Positions 56,603-64,000 of a DNA stretch of 64,000 bases are shown one piece after another. The notes under the pieces were generated by a model that searched no databases, was not told the DNA's origin, and was given only the letters and a program-made list of their open reading frames with translations. This DNA is from Chlorobium sp. (GTDB lineage Bacteria; Bacteroidota; Chlorobiia; Chlorobiales; Chlorobiaceae): the NCBI RefSeq assembly GCF_021740465.1, contig NZ_JAIOZR010000004.1, positions 62,001 to 126,000 of the forward strand. The letters run 5' to 3'. Every line of letters starts with the position of its first letter. Position 1 is the stretch's first letter. Position numbers and translations under genes: made by a program.

Positions 56603-57571
56603 TCATTTCTTCCGCAAAACATCCCTGATGGCATCTGTCAGCCTGGGAAGAACCTCCCGGACATCACCCACAATACCATAATCTGCCACGTCGAAGACCG
56701 GCGCATAGGGGTCGCTGTTGATGGCTACAATGGTGCGGGCCGAGGCGAGTCCGGCAAGATGCTGAACGGCACCGGAAATGCCACAGGCAATATAGAGCTC
56801 CGGTGCTACCGACTTGCCGGTCTGACCGATCTGCTCGCTGTGCGGACGCCATCCTTCATCGACAGCCGAACGGCTTGCCCCGACACAGGCGCCAAGCAAA
56901 TTCGCCAGCTCCTCAAGCATCGAGAACCGGGAGGCATCGCCCATACCACGACCTCCGGCAACGATAATTCCGGCTTCGGAAATATCCTCTGGTGAACCGC
57001 TCGCACTAATGGTACGGATAAGCGGCTCTGCATCCTGGAGAGGGCCAAGCGATTCCTGAAAAACAACATACCGGGGACGCTCCATGGAACGGAAGGGGGA
57101 GCTGCGATGCTCACGACCCTGCAGAAAGATCCGGATTGCTGCTTCAGGACGATAAGCCGCCAGCACCGAACCTGAATGGATGTACCTCCGGCAGACCTTT
57201 TCAGGCAGAGAGCCGGAAGTGCATCCGGCAAGCAACGAAGCCGGAAGAGCCGCTGCAAGAGCGGGGGCAAGCATTTTTCCTGCGGTGGTCGCAGCCATGA
57301 CGACTGCGGTACACCCTTCTTTGCGGACAAATTCCGAAAGCATCCGGCACAAAACCGTTCCGGGCGAAACGGCCGGGCTGCCCGAAAGAGCATGATAGAC
57401 TGTTCCGCTCCCTTGAAGCACGTCGAGCGCTCCGGGGCTGATAGCTCCGGCAACAAATCCTGTGATCCGGTCTCCCGAAGAGAGCTGCTCCTGGACCCTG
57501 TGCCAGACGTCGGCGGAAACTCCGGCGACAAGGCCGTTTCTCGGTTCCAGAAAAACCAGATAGTGCGCCAT
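56603..57571 (-). CDS. etfA: Electron transfer flavoprotein alpha subunit
   Basis: A 322-residue EtfA. The N-terminal domain is divergent, but the C-terminal FAD domain is clear: IIVAGGRGM, GASRSAVDEGWRPHSEQIGQTGKSVAPELYIACGISGAVQHLAG and IVAINSDPYAPVFDVADYGIVGDVREVLP. EtfAB carries electrons from dehydrogenases to a quinone reductase or takes part in bifurcation. Its start overlaps the etfB stop (ATGA-type). No acyl-CoA dehydrogenase or ETF-quinone reductase gene is in the window. Confidence 0.92.
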   Translation of the reverse strand: MAHYLVFLEPRNGLVAGVSADVWHRVQEQLSSGDRITGFVAGAISPGALDVLQGSGTVYHALSGSPAVSPGTVLCRMLSEFVRKEGCTAVVMAATTAGKMLAPALAAALPASLLAGCTSGSLPEKVCRRYIHSGSVLAAYRPEAAIRIFLQGREHRSSPFRSMERPRYVVFQESLGPLQDAEPLIRTISASGSPEDISEAGIIVAGGRGMGDASRFSMLEELANLLGACVGASRSAVDEGWRPHSEQIGQTGKSVAPELYIACGISGAVQHLAGLASARTIVAINSDPYAPVFDVADYGIVGDVREVLPRLTDAIRDVLRKK

Positions 57572-58353
57572 CAGCCTTCTCCCGAAATTTGTCGTATGTG
57601 GCCATCGCTATCGAGCATCGCCGCAAGTTCTTCCGGTGTGGCCGCATACCGGCACCTTCTCTTTTTCGATACCGGCTCCACACCTTCGAGACAGACCAGC
57701 GGAGGGGGAGGCTCTGAGGCCTGCAGAATTTCAAGAGGCTTTTTGCGGGCCTCCATAACCTGCCTGATGCCGGTTTTCCGGGGCGTGTTCAACCCCTTTT
57801 CAGCGCTGATCACAAGGGGTGGGCGGGCGACGAGAAGTTCCGTGCCGCCTTCGGTCTCCCTCTCCAGTTCAAGGCGCTCCCCATCCGCTCCGAGCGCCGA
57901 TACCGGGCCGATAAAGGCCAGGTCGAGCATGACGGCAAGCATGGCGGGAACGCTCGCATTCTGATAATCAAGGGACTCCCTGCCACAAAGCACAAGATCG
58001 GGAAGCGCCTTTCCATAGAGATTGCGGACGGCTTCGGCAAGAACCCAGGCAGTCTGGAACGGATCCTGCAATGGTGATGAGCGCACCTCGAAAGCCCTGT
58101 CCGCGCCCATGGCAAGAGCCTTCTGCAGGAGATCTTTTCCCGATTCAGGAGAGGCTGCAAGAGCGCTAACCGTCGAACCGGGAAACTGCTTCCTGAGCAG
58201 AAGGGCTTCCTCGAGTGCAAATTCATCGTAAGGATTCATGACCCAGGTGACCCTCGTCATATCGAGCGCCCCATCGATAACGGCAACTGCCGAAGCTGAA
58301 TCCGGAACCTGACAGATGCAGACTGCGATGTTCATATCGTTGATAACTGCCAC
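57571..58353 (-). CDS. etfB: Electron transfer flavoprotein beta subunit
   Basis: A 260-residue EtfB. It shows MNIAVCICQVPDSASAV at the start (from the second Met), VTWVMNPYDEFALEEALLL, MGADRAFEV and DLVLCGRESLDYQNASVPAMLAVMLD, the nucleotide-binding region. Two Met codons are near the N-terminus (58353 and six residues in); the second aligns better with the family. Translationally coupled to etfA. A bidirectional terminator follows upstream, isolating the pair from the tRNA genes. Confidence 0.92.
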   Translation of the reverse strand: MAVINDMNIAVCICQVPDSASAVAVIDGALDMTRVTWVMNPYDEFALEEALLLRKQFPGSTVSALAASPESGKDLLQKALAMGADRAFEVRSSPLQDPFQTAWVLAEAVRNLYGKALPDLVLCGRESLDYQNASVPAMLAVMLDLAFIGPVSALGADGERLELERETEGGTELLVARPPLVISAEKGLNTPRKTGIRQVMEARKKPLEILQASEPPPPLVCLEGVEPVSKKRRCRYAATPEELAAMLDSDGHIRQISGEG

Positions 58354-58360
58354 TTAACAA

Positions 58361-58384
58361 AAAAGCCGCATAACAGCGGCTTTT
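58361..58384 (-). terminator. Terminator of the COX24-type/tRNA-Lys/tRNA-Leu transcript
   Basis: Nine-base stem (AAAAGCCGC at 58361-58369 with GCGGCTTTT at 58376-58384), six-base loop; read on the minus strand it ends in a T-run. It sits just after tRNA-Leu and before etfB. Confidence 0.8.
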
Positions 58385-58396
58385 ACGTAAAATATG

Positions 58397-58478
58397 TGCC
58401 CGAGAGGAGATTCGAACTCCTACACCTTTCGGCGCTACCCCCTCAAGATAGTGTGTCTACCAATTTCACCACTCGGGC
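58397..58478 (-). tRNA. tRNA-Leu (GAG)
   Basis: Type II tRNA of about 82 nt. Acceptor GCCCGAG (58478-58472) pairs with CTCGGGC, anticodon stem CTATC/GGTAG encloses loop TTGAGGG with anticodon GAG, and a short variable arm precedes T arm GGAGTTCGAATCTCC. CCA is not encoded. Confidence 0.95.
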
Positions 58479-58507
58479 ATCGATTCAAAAAAGAACGTTC
58501 TGTAGAG

Positions 58508-58580
58508 TGAGAATAGAAGGACTCGAACCTTCGACCCTCTGCTTAAAAGGCAGATGCTCTACCGACTGAGCTATATTCTC
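58508..58580 (-). tRNA. tRNA-Lys (TTT)
   Basis: A 73-nt cloverleaf: acceptor GAGAATA (58580-58574) pairs with TATTCTC, D arm GCTCAGTCGGTAGAGC, anticodon stem TCTGC/GCAGA with loop CTTTTAA (anticodon TTT), T loop GGTTCGAGTCC. CCA is not encoded. Lies 29 bases upstream of tRNA-Leu on the same transcript. Confidence 0.96.
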
Positions 58581-58616
58581 GACCTGAAACAACAGTACGG
58601 ATCAACAATCCGGAAC

Positions 58617-58724
58617 TTACTTGTTCTGGTAGCGCAGGCGCTTCTTATGCCTGTTCTTCCGGCGCATCTTTTTGCGCTTGTGTACCGCCATTTTATGGCG
58701 TTTTCTTTTTTTTCCGCAGGGCAT
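58617..58724 (-). CDS. AURKAIP1/COX24-domain (bS22/mS38-like) basic microprotein
   Basis: A 35-residue, very basic protein starting MPCGKKRKRHKMAVHKRKK and ending RLRYQNK, complementary to 58722-58724 (start) and 58617-58619 (stop). The HKMAVHKRKKMRRKNRHKK core is the AURKAIP1/COX24 signature, related to mitochondrial mS38 and mycobacterial ribosomal bS22. Near-identical MPCGKKRKRHKM proteins occur across Bacteroidetes. It lies directly upstream of tRNA-Lys and tRNA-Leu on the same strand. A ribosomal location is inferred from the family. Confidence 0.85.
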   Translation of the reverse strand: MPCGKKRKRHKMAVHKRKKMRRKNRHKKRLRYQNK

Positions 58725-58809
58725 GTAGTAAAATTCCTCTTGTTTTAAAGGCTGATAATATAGGATTAATTTTTAAATCTGCAAACACCTGTTCTTTTTT
58801 CTCCTCTCT

Positions 58810-60099
58810 TCAGGCGTTCATGTATTTGAAAAACTCCCGGTTATCCTTCGTATCGCTCATTTTCTCACGCATGAACTCCATACATTCGATCGGGTTCTTG
58901 TCGGCAAGATATTTTCTCAGCAGCCAGGTCCTCGACAGCTCCTCCTGGCTGAAAAGCAGCTCCTCTTTCCGGGTGCCGGAGCGGAGAATATCGATGGCCG
59001 GGAAAATACGGCGCTCGGAAAGCCGACGGTCAAGCACCAGCTCCATGTTGCCGGTTCCCTTGAACTCCTCGAAAATGACATCATCCATGCGCGAACCGGT
59101 ATCGACAAGCGCCGTGGCGATGATGGTGAGGCTCCCGCCCTCCTCGATATTACGCGCTGCTCCGAAAAAGCGCTTCGGTTTGGTAAGCGCATTGGCGTCG
59201 ATACCGCCGGAAAGAATTTTTCCGGAGTGCGGAATGATGGTATTGTGCGCCCGAGCGAGTCTGGTTATGGAGTCGAGCAGAATCACCACATCCCGCCCCA
59301 CTTCAACAAGCCTTTTGGCTTTTTCCAGCACCATATCGGCAACCTGTACGTGGCGCTCAGGATCCTCGTCGAAGGTGGAGCTGACCACCTCAGCCTCGAC
59401 ACTGCGTGCCATGTCGGTCACCTCTTCAGGGCGTTCATCGATCAGGAGCACAATCAGATAGACTTCCGGATGGTTTTTGATGATAGCATTGGCAATCATC
59501 TGCAGAAGCATGGTTTTACCGGTTTTCGGCTGAGCGACGATCAAACCTCGCTGCCCTTTGCCGATCGGGGTAAAGATATCCATGATCCTTCCGCAGTATT
59601 CCGTCTGCCGGGTTTCGAGCTTCAGCCGATCATGGGGAAAAAGCGGAGTGAGATTCTCAAAAAACGGACGTTCTCTGGTGATTTCCGGATCGGCGCCGTC
59701 AATGGTGTTGATTTTCAGCAAGGCAAAAAAGCGCTCCCCTTCTTTCGGGGCCCGCACCTGACCCGAAACTGTATCACCGGTGCGCATGTTGAAGCGCTTG
59801 ATCTGGGAGGGAGACACATAAATATCGTCGGGGGATGAGAGGTAATTGTAATTGGCAGAGCGCAGAAAACCGTACCCCTCGGGAATAACCTGCAGAACGC
59901 CGGTATTGACCATCACCTGGGAGCTTTCAGGATCGGTGGTTTTCTGCGACTGTGCCTCTATGATCTTGAATATCAGCTCTTCTTTCCGTAATCCGGCCGC
60001 AGATACCCCGAGTTCTTTTGCAAGAGCATTCAACTCATAAACTTTCTTTTTCTGGAGTACATTGATGTCCAGACCCTTGGAAACCGAATTGTTCGACAT
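58810..60099 (-). CDS. rho: Transcription termination factor Rho
   Basis: A 429-residue hexameric RNA helicase started at the ATG complementary to 60097-60099 ([19 protein letters not shown]). The N-terminal Rho-N helix bundle ([30 protein letters not shown]), the RNA-binding OB fold ([37 protein letters not shown]) and the ATPase core with QPKTGKT and [13 protein letters not shown] are all intact. A leader of more than 300 bases separates it from folC. Confidence 0.96.
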   Translation of the reverse strand: MSNNSVSKGLDINVLQKKKVYELNALAKELGVSAAGLRKEELIFKIIEAQSQKTTDPESSQVMVNTGVLQVIPEGYGFLRSANYNYLSSPDDIYVSPSQIKRFNMRTGDTVSGQVRAPKEGERFFALLKINTIDGADPEITRERPFFENLTPLFPHDRLKLETRQTEYCGRIMDIFTPIGKGQRGLIVAQPKTGKTMLLQMIANAIIKNHPEVYLIVLLIDERPEEVTDMARSVEAEVVSSTFDEDPERHVQVADMVLEKAKRLVEVGRDVVILLDSITRLARAHNTIIPHSGKILSGGIDANALTKPKRFFGAARNIEEGGSLTIIATALVDTGSRMDDVIFEEFKGTGNMELVLDRRLSERRIFPAIDILRSGTRKEELLFSQEELSRTWLLRKYLADKNPIECMEFMREKMSDTKDNREFFKYMNA

Positions 60100-60425
60100 G
60101 GTATTGGTAATTGTATTCAAATCATGGTGGTTAAAAAAGCAGCGGAATATCGCCGGAGAAGCGGAACGCTTCAGGCGAAAAAGAAACGGCAAAAAGCATT
60201 GGCGCCGGATGAGAGCTTTCCCGGTAAACCCCTGGTATTCGACATAAAATGAAATCTATAAAAGGAAGAATACAGAGGAATACGGACTGAAAGTGAAATA
60301 AGGGATGTAAATGGGATTTATCAAAAGGGACATTCCCGATGGATACACGAAGATTTCTTGTAGTTAGCATAAATATATAATTTTTTTCCGATAAAAAAGT
60401 ACCGGGACAATATGCAGGCAGAACC
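60100..60425. other. Long rho leader / rho-folC intergenic region
   Basis: About 326 bases without a supportable gene, both neighbours on the minus strand. The folC-proximal part (about 60350-60400) is very AT-rich, and on the minus strand TATATTTA there partly matches an FCB -7 element, so rho may have a 5' leader of over 250 nt. No clear intrinsic terminator for folC was seen. Confidence 0.45.
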
Positions 60426-61706
60426 CTACTGCTGCTGAAGCGCTTTTCGGCGGAGAATTTCTCCGGCGAGAAAAAAAGATCCGGTGACAAGAATCATGTC
60501 GCAGGAATCCGCCCCCCTGAGCAGATGCTCGAACCCTTCGAGAGGAGTATCGAAAACAAGCGGATCGACCCCCTCGCTCTTCAGGAGAACTGCGAGCTCC
60601 GAAGCCGGGATGCTCCGTTCAGACGGAATCGTAACCGATGCAAAACCGGCATCGAGCGGAACGAGATGACGGATCACCGTAGAGGCATCCTTGTCGGATG
60701 CCAGACCGATCAGCACATGCATGGCACGGTAGCGATGCCTGAATAGGGAAATTGCCGCAGCCGTCTCCCTCATGCCGTCTGCGTTGTGAGAGACATCGAG
60801 AAACACGTCGGGCATGGAACCGATCTTCTCCAGCCTTGCCCGATAACCGGTTTTCAGCAGGTTCCGAAGTCCCCGGCGCACAGCATCCTCCGCGATACCC
60901 GCGGCTTCGGCTACCATGACGGCAAGTGAGAGATTGGAAGCATGAAAAGCACCGGTCAGGGGAACTTGCAGTGCCCGGTAATGAACTGCTGCTGTCGAAA
61001 GTGAAAATTCCAGCAATCCCGGTTCGACACCCTCAACCCTAAGAACGGCATCATTTCCAAGTCTGAAAAGCGGAACCTGGTTCAGTTCGGCGGCACGGAC
61101 TATTTCGCTGAGTGCTTCTGAATCGGTAACTGCGGTAAAAACCCGTGAATTCACATTGATTATGGCGGCTTTTTCCCTGGCGATCATGGCAGGCGTAGTA
61201 CCGAGCCACGCTGTATGATCGAGGCCGATAGCGGTAATAACCGCATAATCTGACATCACGACATTGGTGGCGTCAAGTCTGCCTCCCATACCGGTTTCAA
61301 TAATTGTTACCTCAACCTGCTCATCGGCAAACCATGCAAACGCAAGCGCTGTTGTAGCTTCAAAAAATGTTGCCTGAAGCTCTATAACCCTATCCTTCAT
61401 GGCTGAACAGTATGCCGCCACACTCCCTGCAGAGATCGGAACCCCGTCGATACGCATCCGTTCGGTAAAATCGACAAGATGCGGCGAGGTGTACAAGGCA
61501 GTCTTTTTTCCGGCAGCCTGAAAAATCGCAGCAAGCGCCGATGCGGTGGTACCTTTGCCGTTGGTACCGGCAATATGGACAATGGTACCAAGCCGCTTGT
61601 GCGGCATGCCGAATATTTCGAGGAGAGATGCTGCCCGCTCCAGACCCGGCTTCATGCCGAACCGATGAAGCGGGTAGAGAAAATCAAGGGTCTCCTGGTA
61701 ATTCAA
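60426..61706 (-). CDS. folC: Bifunctional dihydrofolate synthase / folylpolyglutamate synthase
   Basis: A 426-residue Mur-ligase-fold enzyme adding glutamate to dihydropteroate and folates. ATP loop: HIAGTNGKGTTASALAAI (about residues 44-61); further landmarks YTSPHLVDFTERMRI, ETGMGGRLDATNV and the C-terminal VFLDVSHNADGMRETA. Whether both activities are present cannot be read from sequence. Starts 12 bases after ruvA stops, so the two overlap in transcription. Confidence 0.92.
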   Translation of the reverse strand: MNYQETLDFLYPLHRFGMKPGLERAASLLEIFGMPHKRLGTIVHIAGTNGKGTTASALAAIFQAAGKKTALYTSPHLVDFTERMRIDGVPISAGSVAAYCSAMKDRVIELQATFFEATTALAFAWFADEQVEVTIIETGMGGRLDATNVVMSDYAVITAIGLDHTAWLGTTPAMIAREKAAIINVNSRVFTAVTDSEALSEIVRAAELNQVPLFRLGNDAVLRVEGVEPGLLEFSLSTAAVHYRALQVPLTGAFHASNLSLAVMVAEAAGIAEDAVRRGLRNLLKTGYRARLEKIGSMPDVFLDVSHNADGMRETAAAISLFRHRYRAMHVLIGLASDKDASTVIRHLVPLDAGFASVTIPSERSIPASELAVLLKSEGVDPLVFDTPLEGFEHLLRGADSCDMILVTGSFFLAGEILRRKALQQQ

Positions 61707-61718
61707 CGTACGCTGCAG

Positions 61719-62324
61719 CTAACTGTTATGAATGGAAACAAGTGCGGATTTCAGCACATCTTCGACACTGAGAGCGGGATTAGCCTCAAGAATGCCCGTT
61801 ACCGCTTTCTGTACCGCAGGCCTGGGAAAGCCGAGGGTCAAAAGGGCCGCGACGGCATCATCCCTGACACTTTCACTCTGGCGAAAACCTGAGCCGGTTA
61901 TCGTATCGGAACCCGGCGACAGTTTCAGAATCCGGTCCCTCAGTTCGAGAATGATCCTTGCCGCTGTTTTTTTCCCGACGCCGCTGATACCGTAAAGCTT
62001 TTCGGGCGAATTGGCCATGATGGCTTCATGCACATCATGAACCTGCATTCCTGAGAGTACCGCGAGAGCGAGCTTCGGGCCCACTCCGGTTGTCAAAATA
62101 AGCAGACGGAAAAGCTGACGCTCGGCCTCGCTTGAAAAACCGTAAAGCAGCATGGCATCCTCCCGGACGGAAAGATGTGAAAACAGCAGTACCTCTTCAC
62201 CCGGCAGAGGAAGCTGACGATAGGTAAATGTGGAAATGAGCAGTCGGTACCCTACGCCGGATACATCGACAACCGCTTCTTCCGGCAGTGCTGAAACCAG
62301 CCTGCCACGGAAATATGCAAACAT
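61719..62324 (-). CDS. ruvA: Holliday junction ATP-dependent DNA helicase subunit RuvA
   Basis: A 201-residue junction-binding protein. The ATG complementary to 62322-62324 gives [28 protein letters not shown], the family start. Domain I (OB) is followed by tandem helix-hairpin-helices ([20 protein letters not shown] and [22 protein letters not shown]) and C-terminal domain III ([23 protein letters not shown]) that contacts RuvB. ruvB and ruvC are not adjacent. Confidence 0.95.
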   Translation of the reverse strand: MFAYFRGRLVSALPEEAVVDVSGVGYRLLISTFTYRQLPLPGEEVLLFSHLSVREDAMLLYGFSSEAERQLFRLLILTTGVGPKLALAVLSGMQVHDVHEAIMANSPEKLYGISGVGKKTAARIILELRDRILKLSPGSDTITGSGFRQSESVRDDAVAALLTLGFPRPAVQKAVTGILEANPALSVEDVLKSALVSIHNS

Positions 62325-62432
62325 GAATGGAGTATCTGTACCCTTCGGATCTCTGCTGAAGGTACAGCGAAGACCCGAAGAATATCGTAACAATGAAAAC
62401 CGGTTTGGTACCGGATAACAGGAACGTCGGGT

Positions 62433-62708
62433 TTACTCAGCGTTTCCGTAACTGTTGAAAAGCCTGGTCAGCTGTGCTTTCTTACGGGAAGCTTTATTGG
62501 CGTGAATGTAGCGCTTGACGCCCAGACGGTCGAGCTTCTGGACAGCCGAACGATAGGCGGTCTCAACTTCGCTCTTGTCTGCACGGGAATCGATCAGCTT
62601 CTGCATGTTCTTCAGAAGCACTTTCAGTTCCTTTTTTCTTGCCCTGTTCCTGGCGTTTCTTCTCTCTGACTGACGGAGTCTTTTCTCAGCCGATTTGTGT
62701 AGAGGCAT
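62433..62708 (-). CDS. rpsT: 30S ribosomal protein S20
   Basis: A 91-residue basic helical protein: [33 protein letters not shown] at the start and [34 protein letters not shown] toward the end, matching bS20, which binds helices of the 16S body. Upstream of ruvA by 108 bases on the same strand; divergent from glmM. Confidence 0.95.
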   Translation of the reverse strand: MPLHKSAEKRLRQSERRNARNRARKKELKVLLKNMQKLIDSRADKSEVETAYRSAVQKLDRLGVKRYIHANKASRKKAQLTRLFNSYGNAE

Positions 62709-62976
62709 AAACGGATGCTGTTATAGTATTGGTCTGTTATATATTCAATAACAAAAGGCATGCAATATACAAGAATAAGAGAAAAATCAAAAACAAAAAA
62801 CATTACACACCCTCCCCACGCCAGGAGGCCAGTCACCGGAAACTGCAAGGTGCATGAAGAAACCCGTTAACGGAAGCGGGCGGAAATGAATGGCGGGTTT
62901 TTGTTATATTGCTTCAGCTTTTTGACATTTCGAGAGCAGTCCATACACTCTTGTCAACGATAACAATCCGACCGAT

Positions 62977-64000
62977 ATGAGCCTGATGATAAGCGTTTCC
63001 GGTATCAGAGGAGTGGTCGGCGAAAGCCTCACTCCAAAAAATCTTACAGCATTCACCTCGGCTTTTGCCACATGGATACAACGTTCAAAAAAGATGCGCA
63101 ATCCTGAAGACGGCAACGCGAGGCCGCGTATCGTCATCGGAAGGGACACCCGTCCAACAGGAAAACAGATCGCCGGACTTGTCAGCAACGTACTGGCCCT
63201 TGGAGGCTGCGATGTCATCGATATCGGCATAGCGACAACGCCTACGGTCGAAATGGCAACAGCCGCCGAAAATGCGGACGGGGGTCTGATTATCACCGCT
63301 TCGCACAATCCCGTGGAATGGAACGCCCTTAAAATGCTGAACCATCAGGGAGAGTTCCTCTCTGCCGAAGAGGTGGAGAGCCTGCTGACCATTTTCGCCG
63401 AAGAGGCCTTTCCCTCAGCGCCGTGGAACGGCATCGGAAACGTCAGCTTCAGCGAAGGCTATGACAGGCATCACATCGACACCATTCTGGAGATGCCGTT
63501 CATCGATCCGGTAGCCATCTCCGGAGAAAACTATCGGGTGCTCGTCGATTGCGTGGAAGGTGCTGGTTACTCTATCGTACCGGAACTCTGCCGGAGACTG
63601 GGCATCGGCAACCTCACCCTCACAGCCTGCGGAGGTACAGGGCTCTTCCCTAGAAACCCGGAACCAGTGGAAGAGAACCTTGTCGGAACCATCGACCTCA
63701 TGCGCCGTTCCGGATGCGATTTCGGCCTGATCGTAGATCCCGATGTCGACCGCCTTGCCGTAATCTGTGAAGACGGCTCGCTTTTCGGCGAGGAGTACAG
63801 TCTGGTGGCGTGTGCCGATTTCTACCTCGGCATCAACAGGGGGCCTGTTGTCAACAATCTTTCAAGCAGCCGGGCACTGGCCGACATCGCCCTGCGGCAT
63901 GGGGTACCGTGCTACAGCGCCAAGGTAGGCGAGGCAAATGTCACGGCAATGATGAAAGAAATGGGTGCCACTATAGGGGGCGAAGGCAACGGGGGCATCA
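62977..64000 (+). CDS. glmM: Phosphoglucosamine mutase (partial, 3' end outside window)
   Basis: The first 341 codons are present. The ATG at 62977 gives [20 protein letters not shown]. The phosphoserine loop is TASHNP (S109), the metal loop DPDVDR and the sugar loop GGEGNGG, which lies at the right edge. The GEGNG form of the sugar loop, unlike the GEESGG of the 41098 paralogue, fits phosphoglucosamine mutases of archaeal/Chlorobi type that make glucosamine-1-phosphate for peptidoglycan and LPS. Assignment between GlmM and phosphoglucomutase is likely but not proven. Confidence 0.85.
   Translation, partial: MSLMISVSGIRGVVGESLTPKNLTAFTSAFATWIQRSKKMRNPEDGNARPRIVIGRDTRPTGKQIAGLVSNVLALGGCDVIDIGIATTPTVEMATAAENADGGLIITASHNPVEWNALKMLNHQGEFLSAEEVESLLTIFAEEAFPSAPWNGIGNVSFSEGYDRHHIDTILEMPFIDPVAISGENYRVLVDCVEGAGYSIVPELCRRLGIGNLTLTACGGTGLFPRNPEPVEENLVGTIDLMRRSGCDFGLIVDPDVDRLAVICEDGSLFGEEYSLVACADFYLGINRGPVVNNLSSSRALADIALRHGVPCYSAKVGEANVTAMMKEMGATIGGEGNGGI

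Noticed and set aside
62860-62900. Terminator-like AAACCCG/CGGGTTT inverted repeat followed by T-run upstream of glmM
   Set aside because: Only seven base pairs with a 27-base loop, and there is no upstream plus-strand gene for it to terminate.
1-64000. CRISPR array, restriction-modification or toxin-antitoxin system
   Set aside because: No regular short direct repeats with spacers and no methyltransferase, restriction or toxin-like proteins were recognised.

Overview
The window is a chromosomal segment from a green sulfur bacterium (Chlorobiaceae; Chlorobium/Chlorobaculum/Pelodictyon type). The lineage call rests on the Rieske plus fused cytochrome b pair (petC-petB) with no cytochrome c1/f gene beside it, a CrtC-type carotenoid hydratase directly upstream of that pair, Gram-negative envelope genes (lpxB, kdsD, bamA), and FCB-group traits: a tiny AURKAIP1/COX24-type basic protein and a promoter of the TTTG / TAnnTTTG kind. 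Gene content is mostly housekeeping, densely packed, with no prophage, CRISPR array or intact mobile element seen.

Layout. 1-6.3 kb: partial aldehyde dehydrogenase, rsgA, recG, rpmE, frr, an ArsC-type reductase and phoU. 6.3-11 kb: a molybdate uptake and storage cluster (modD, modA, a di-TOBE protein, modB, modC, a tandem Mop protein) preceded by a roughly 600-base leader holding a ModE-like palindrome. 11-13 kb: a pteridine-reductase-like SDR and a three-gene set of small membrane proteins resembling yqjD-yqjE-yqjK. 13-16.8 kb: a very large GH13-family protein. 16.9-20.1 kb: petB, petC, crtC (minus strand). 20.2-29.4 kb: tRNA-Phe, gltX, ftsH, a half-size TauE/SafE protein, an HU protein, an nhaD-type antiporter, apt, mtaB and a small winged-helix-like protein. 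29.5-42.5 kb: rodA, era, rpsA, cmk, ychF, murI, ispH, a multi-cofactor FAD/Fe-S oxidoreductase, lpxB and a phosphohexomutase. 42.6-45.0 kb: an ECF sigma factor, a probable anti-sigma factor and two Spy/CnrX-like envelope sensor proteins. 45-54.3 kb: a flippase, kdsD, sucD, gatA, uppS, bamA. 54.3-55.8 kb: an outer-membrane barrel protein with its own FCB-type promoter and terminator, then a decayed IS3-type transposase remnant. 55.8-64 kb: a bifunctional-nuclease-family protein, etfA-etfB, tRNA-Leu and tRNA-Lys with the COX24-type microprotein, rho, folC, ruvA, rpsT and the start of glmM.

How parts work together. The mod cluster can import molybdate (ModABC), buffer it (di-TOBE and di-Mop proteins) and is likely repressed by a ModE encoded elsewhere. 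petC-petB supplies the quinol-oxidising complex of anoxygenic photosynthesis. uppS, bamA, lpxB, kdsD, rodA, murI, glmM and the flippase serve envelope assembly, and the ECF/anti-sigma/Spy-like cluster is a plausible envelope or metal stress circuit. The accessory points most worth attention are the ModE-like operator and mod gene order, the ECF cluster, the GH13 giant, the PTR1/FolM-like SDR, the orphan Fe-S flavoprotein and the FCB-type promoter. No clearly new defence or mobile system was found.
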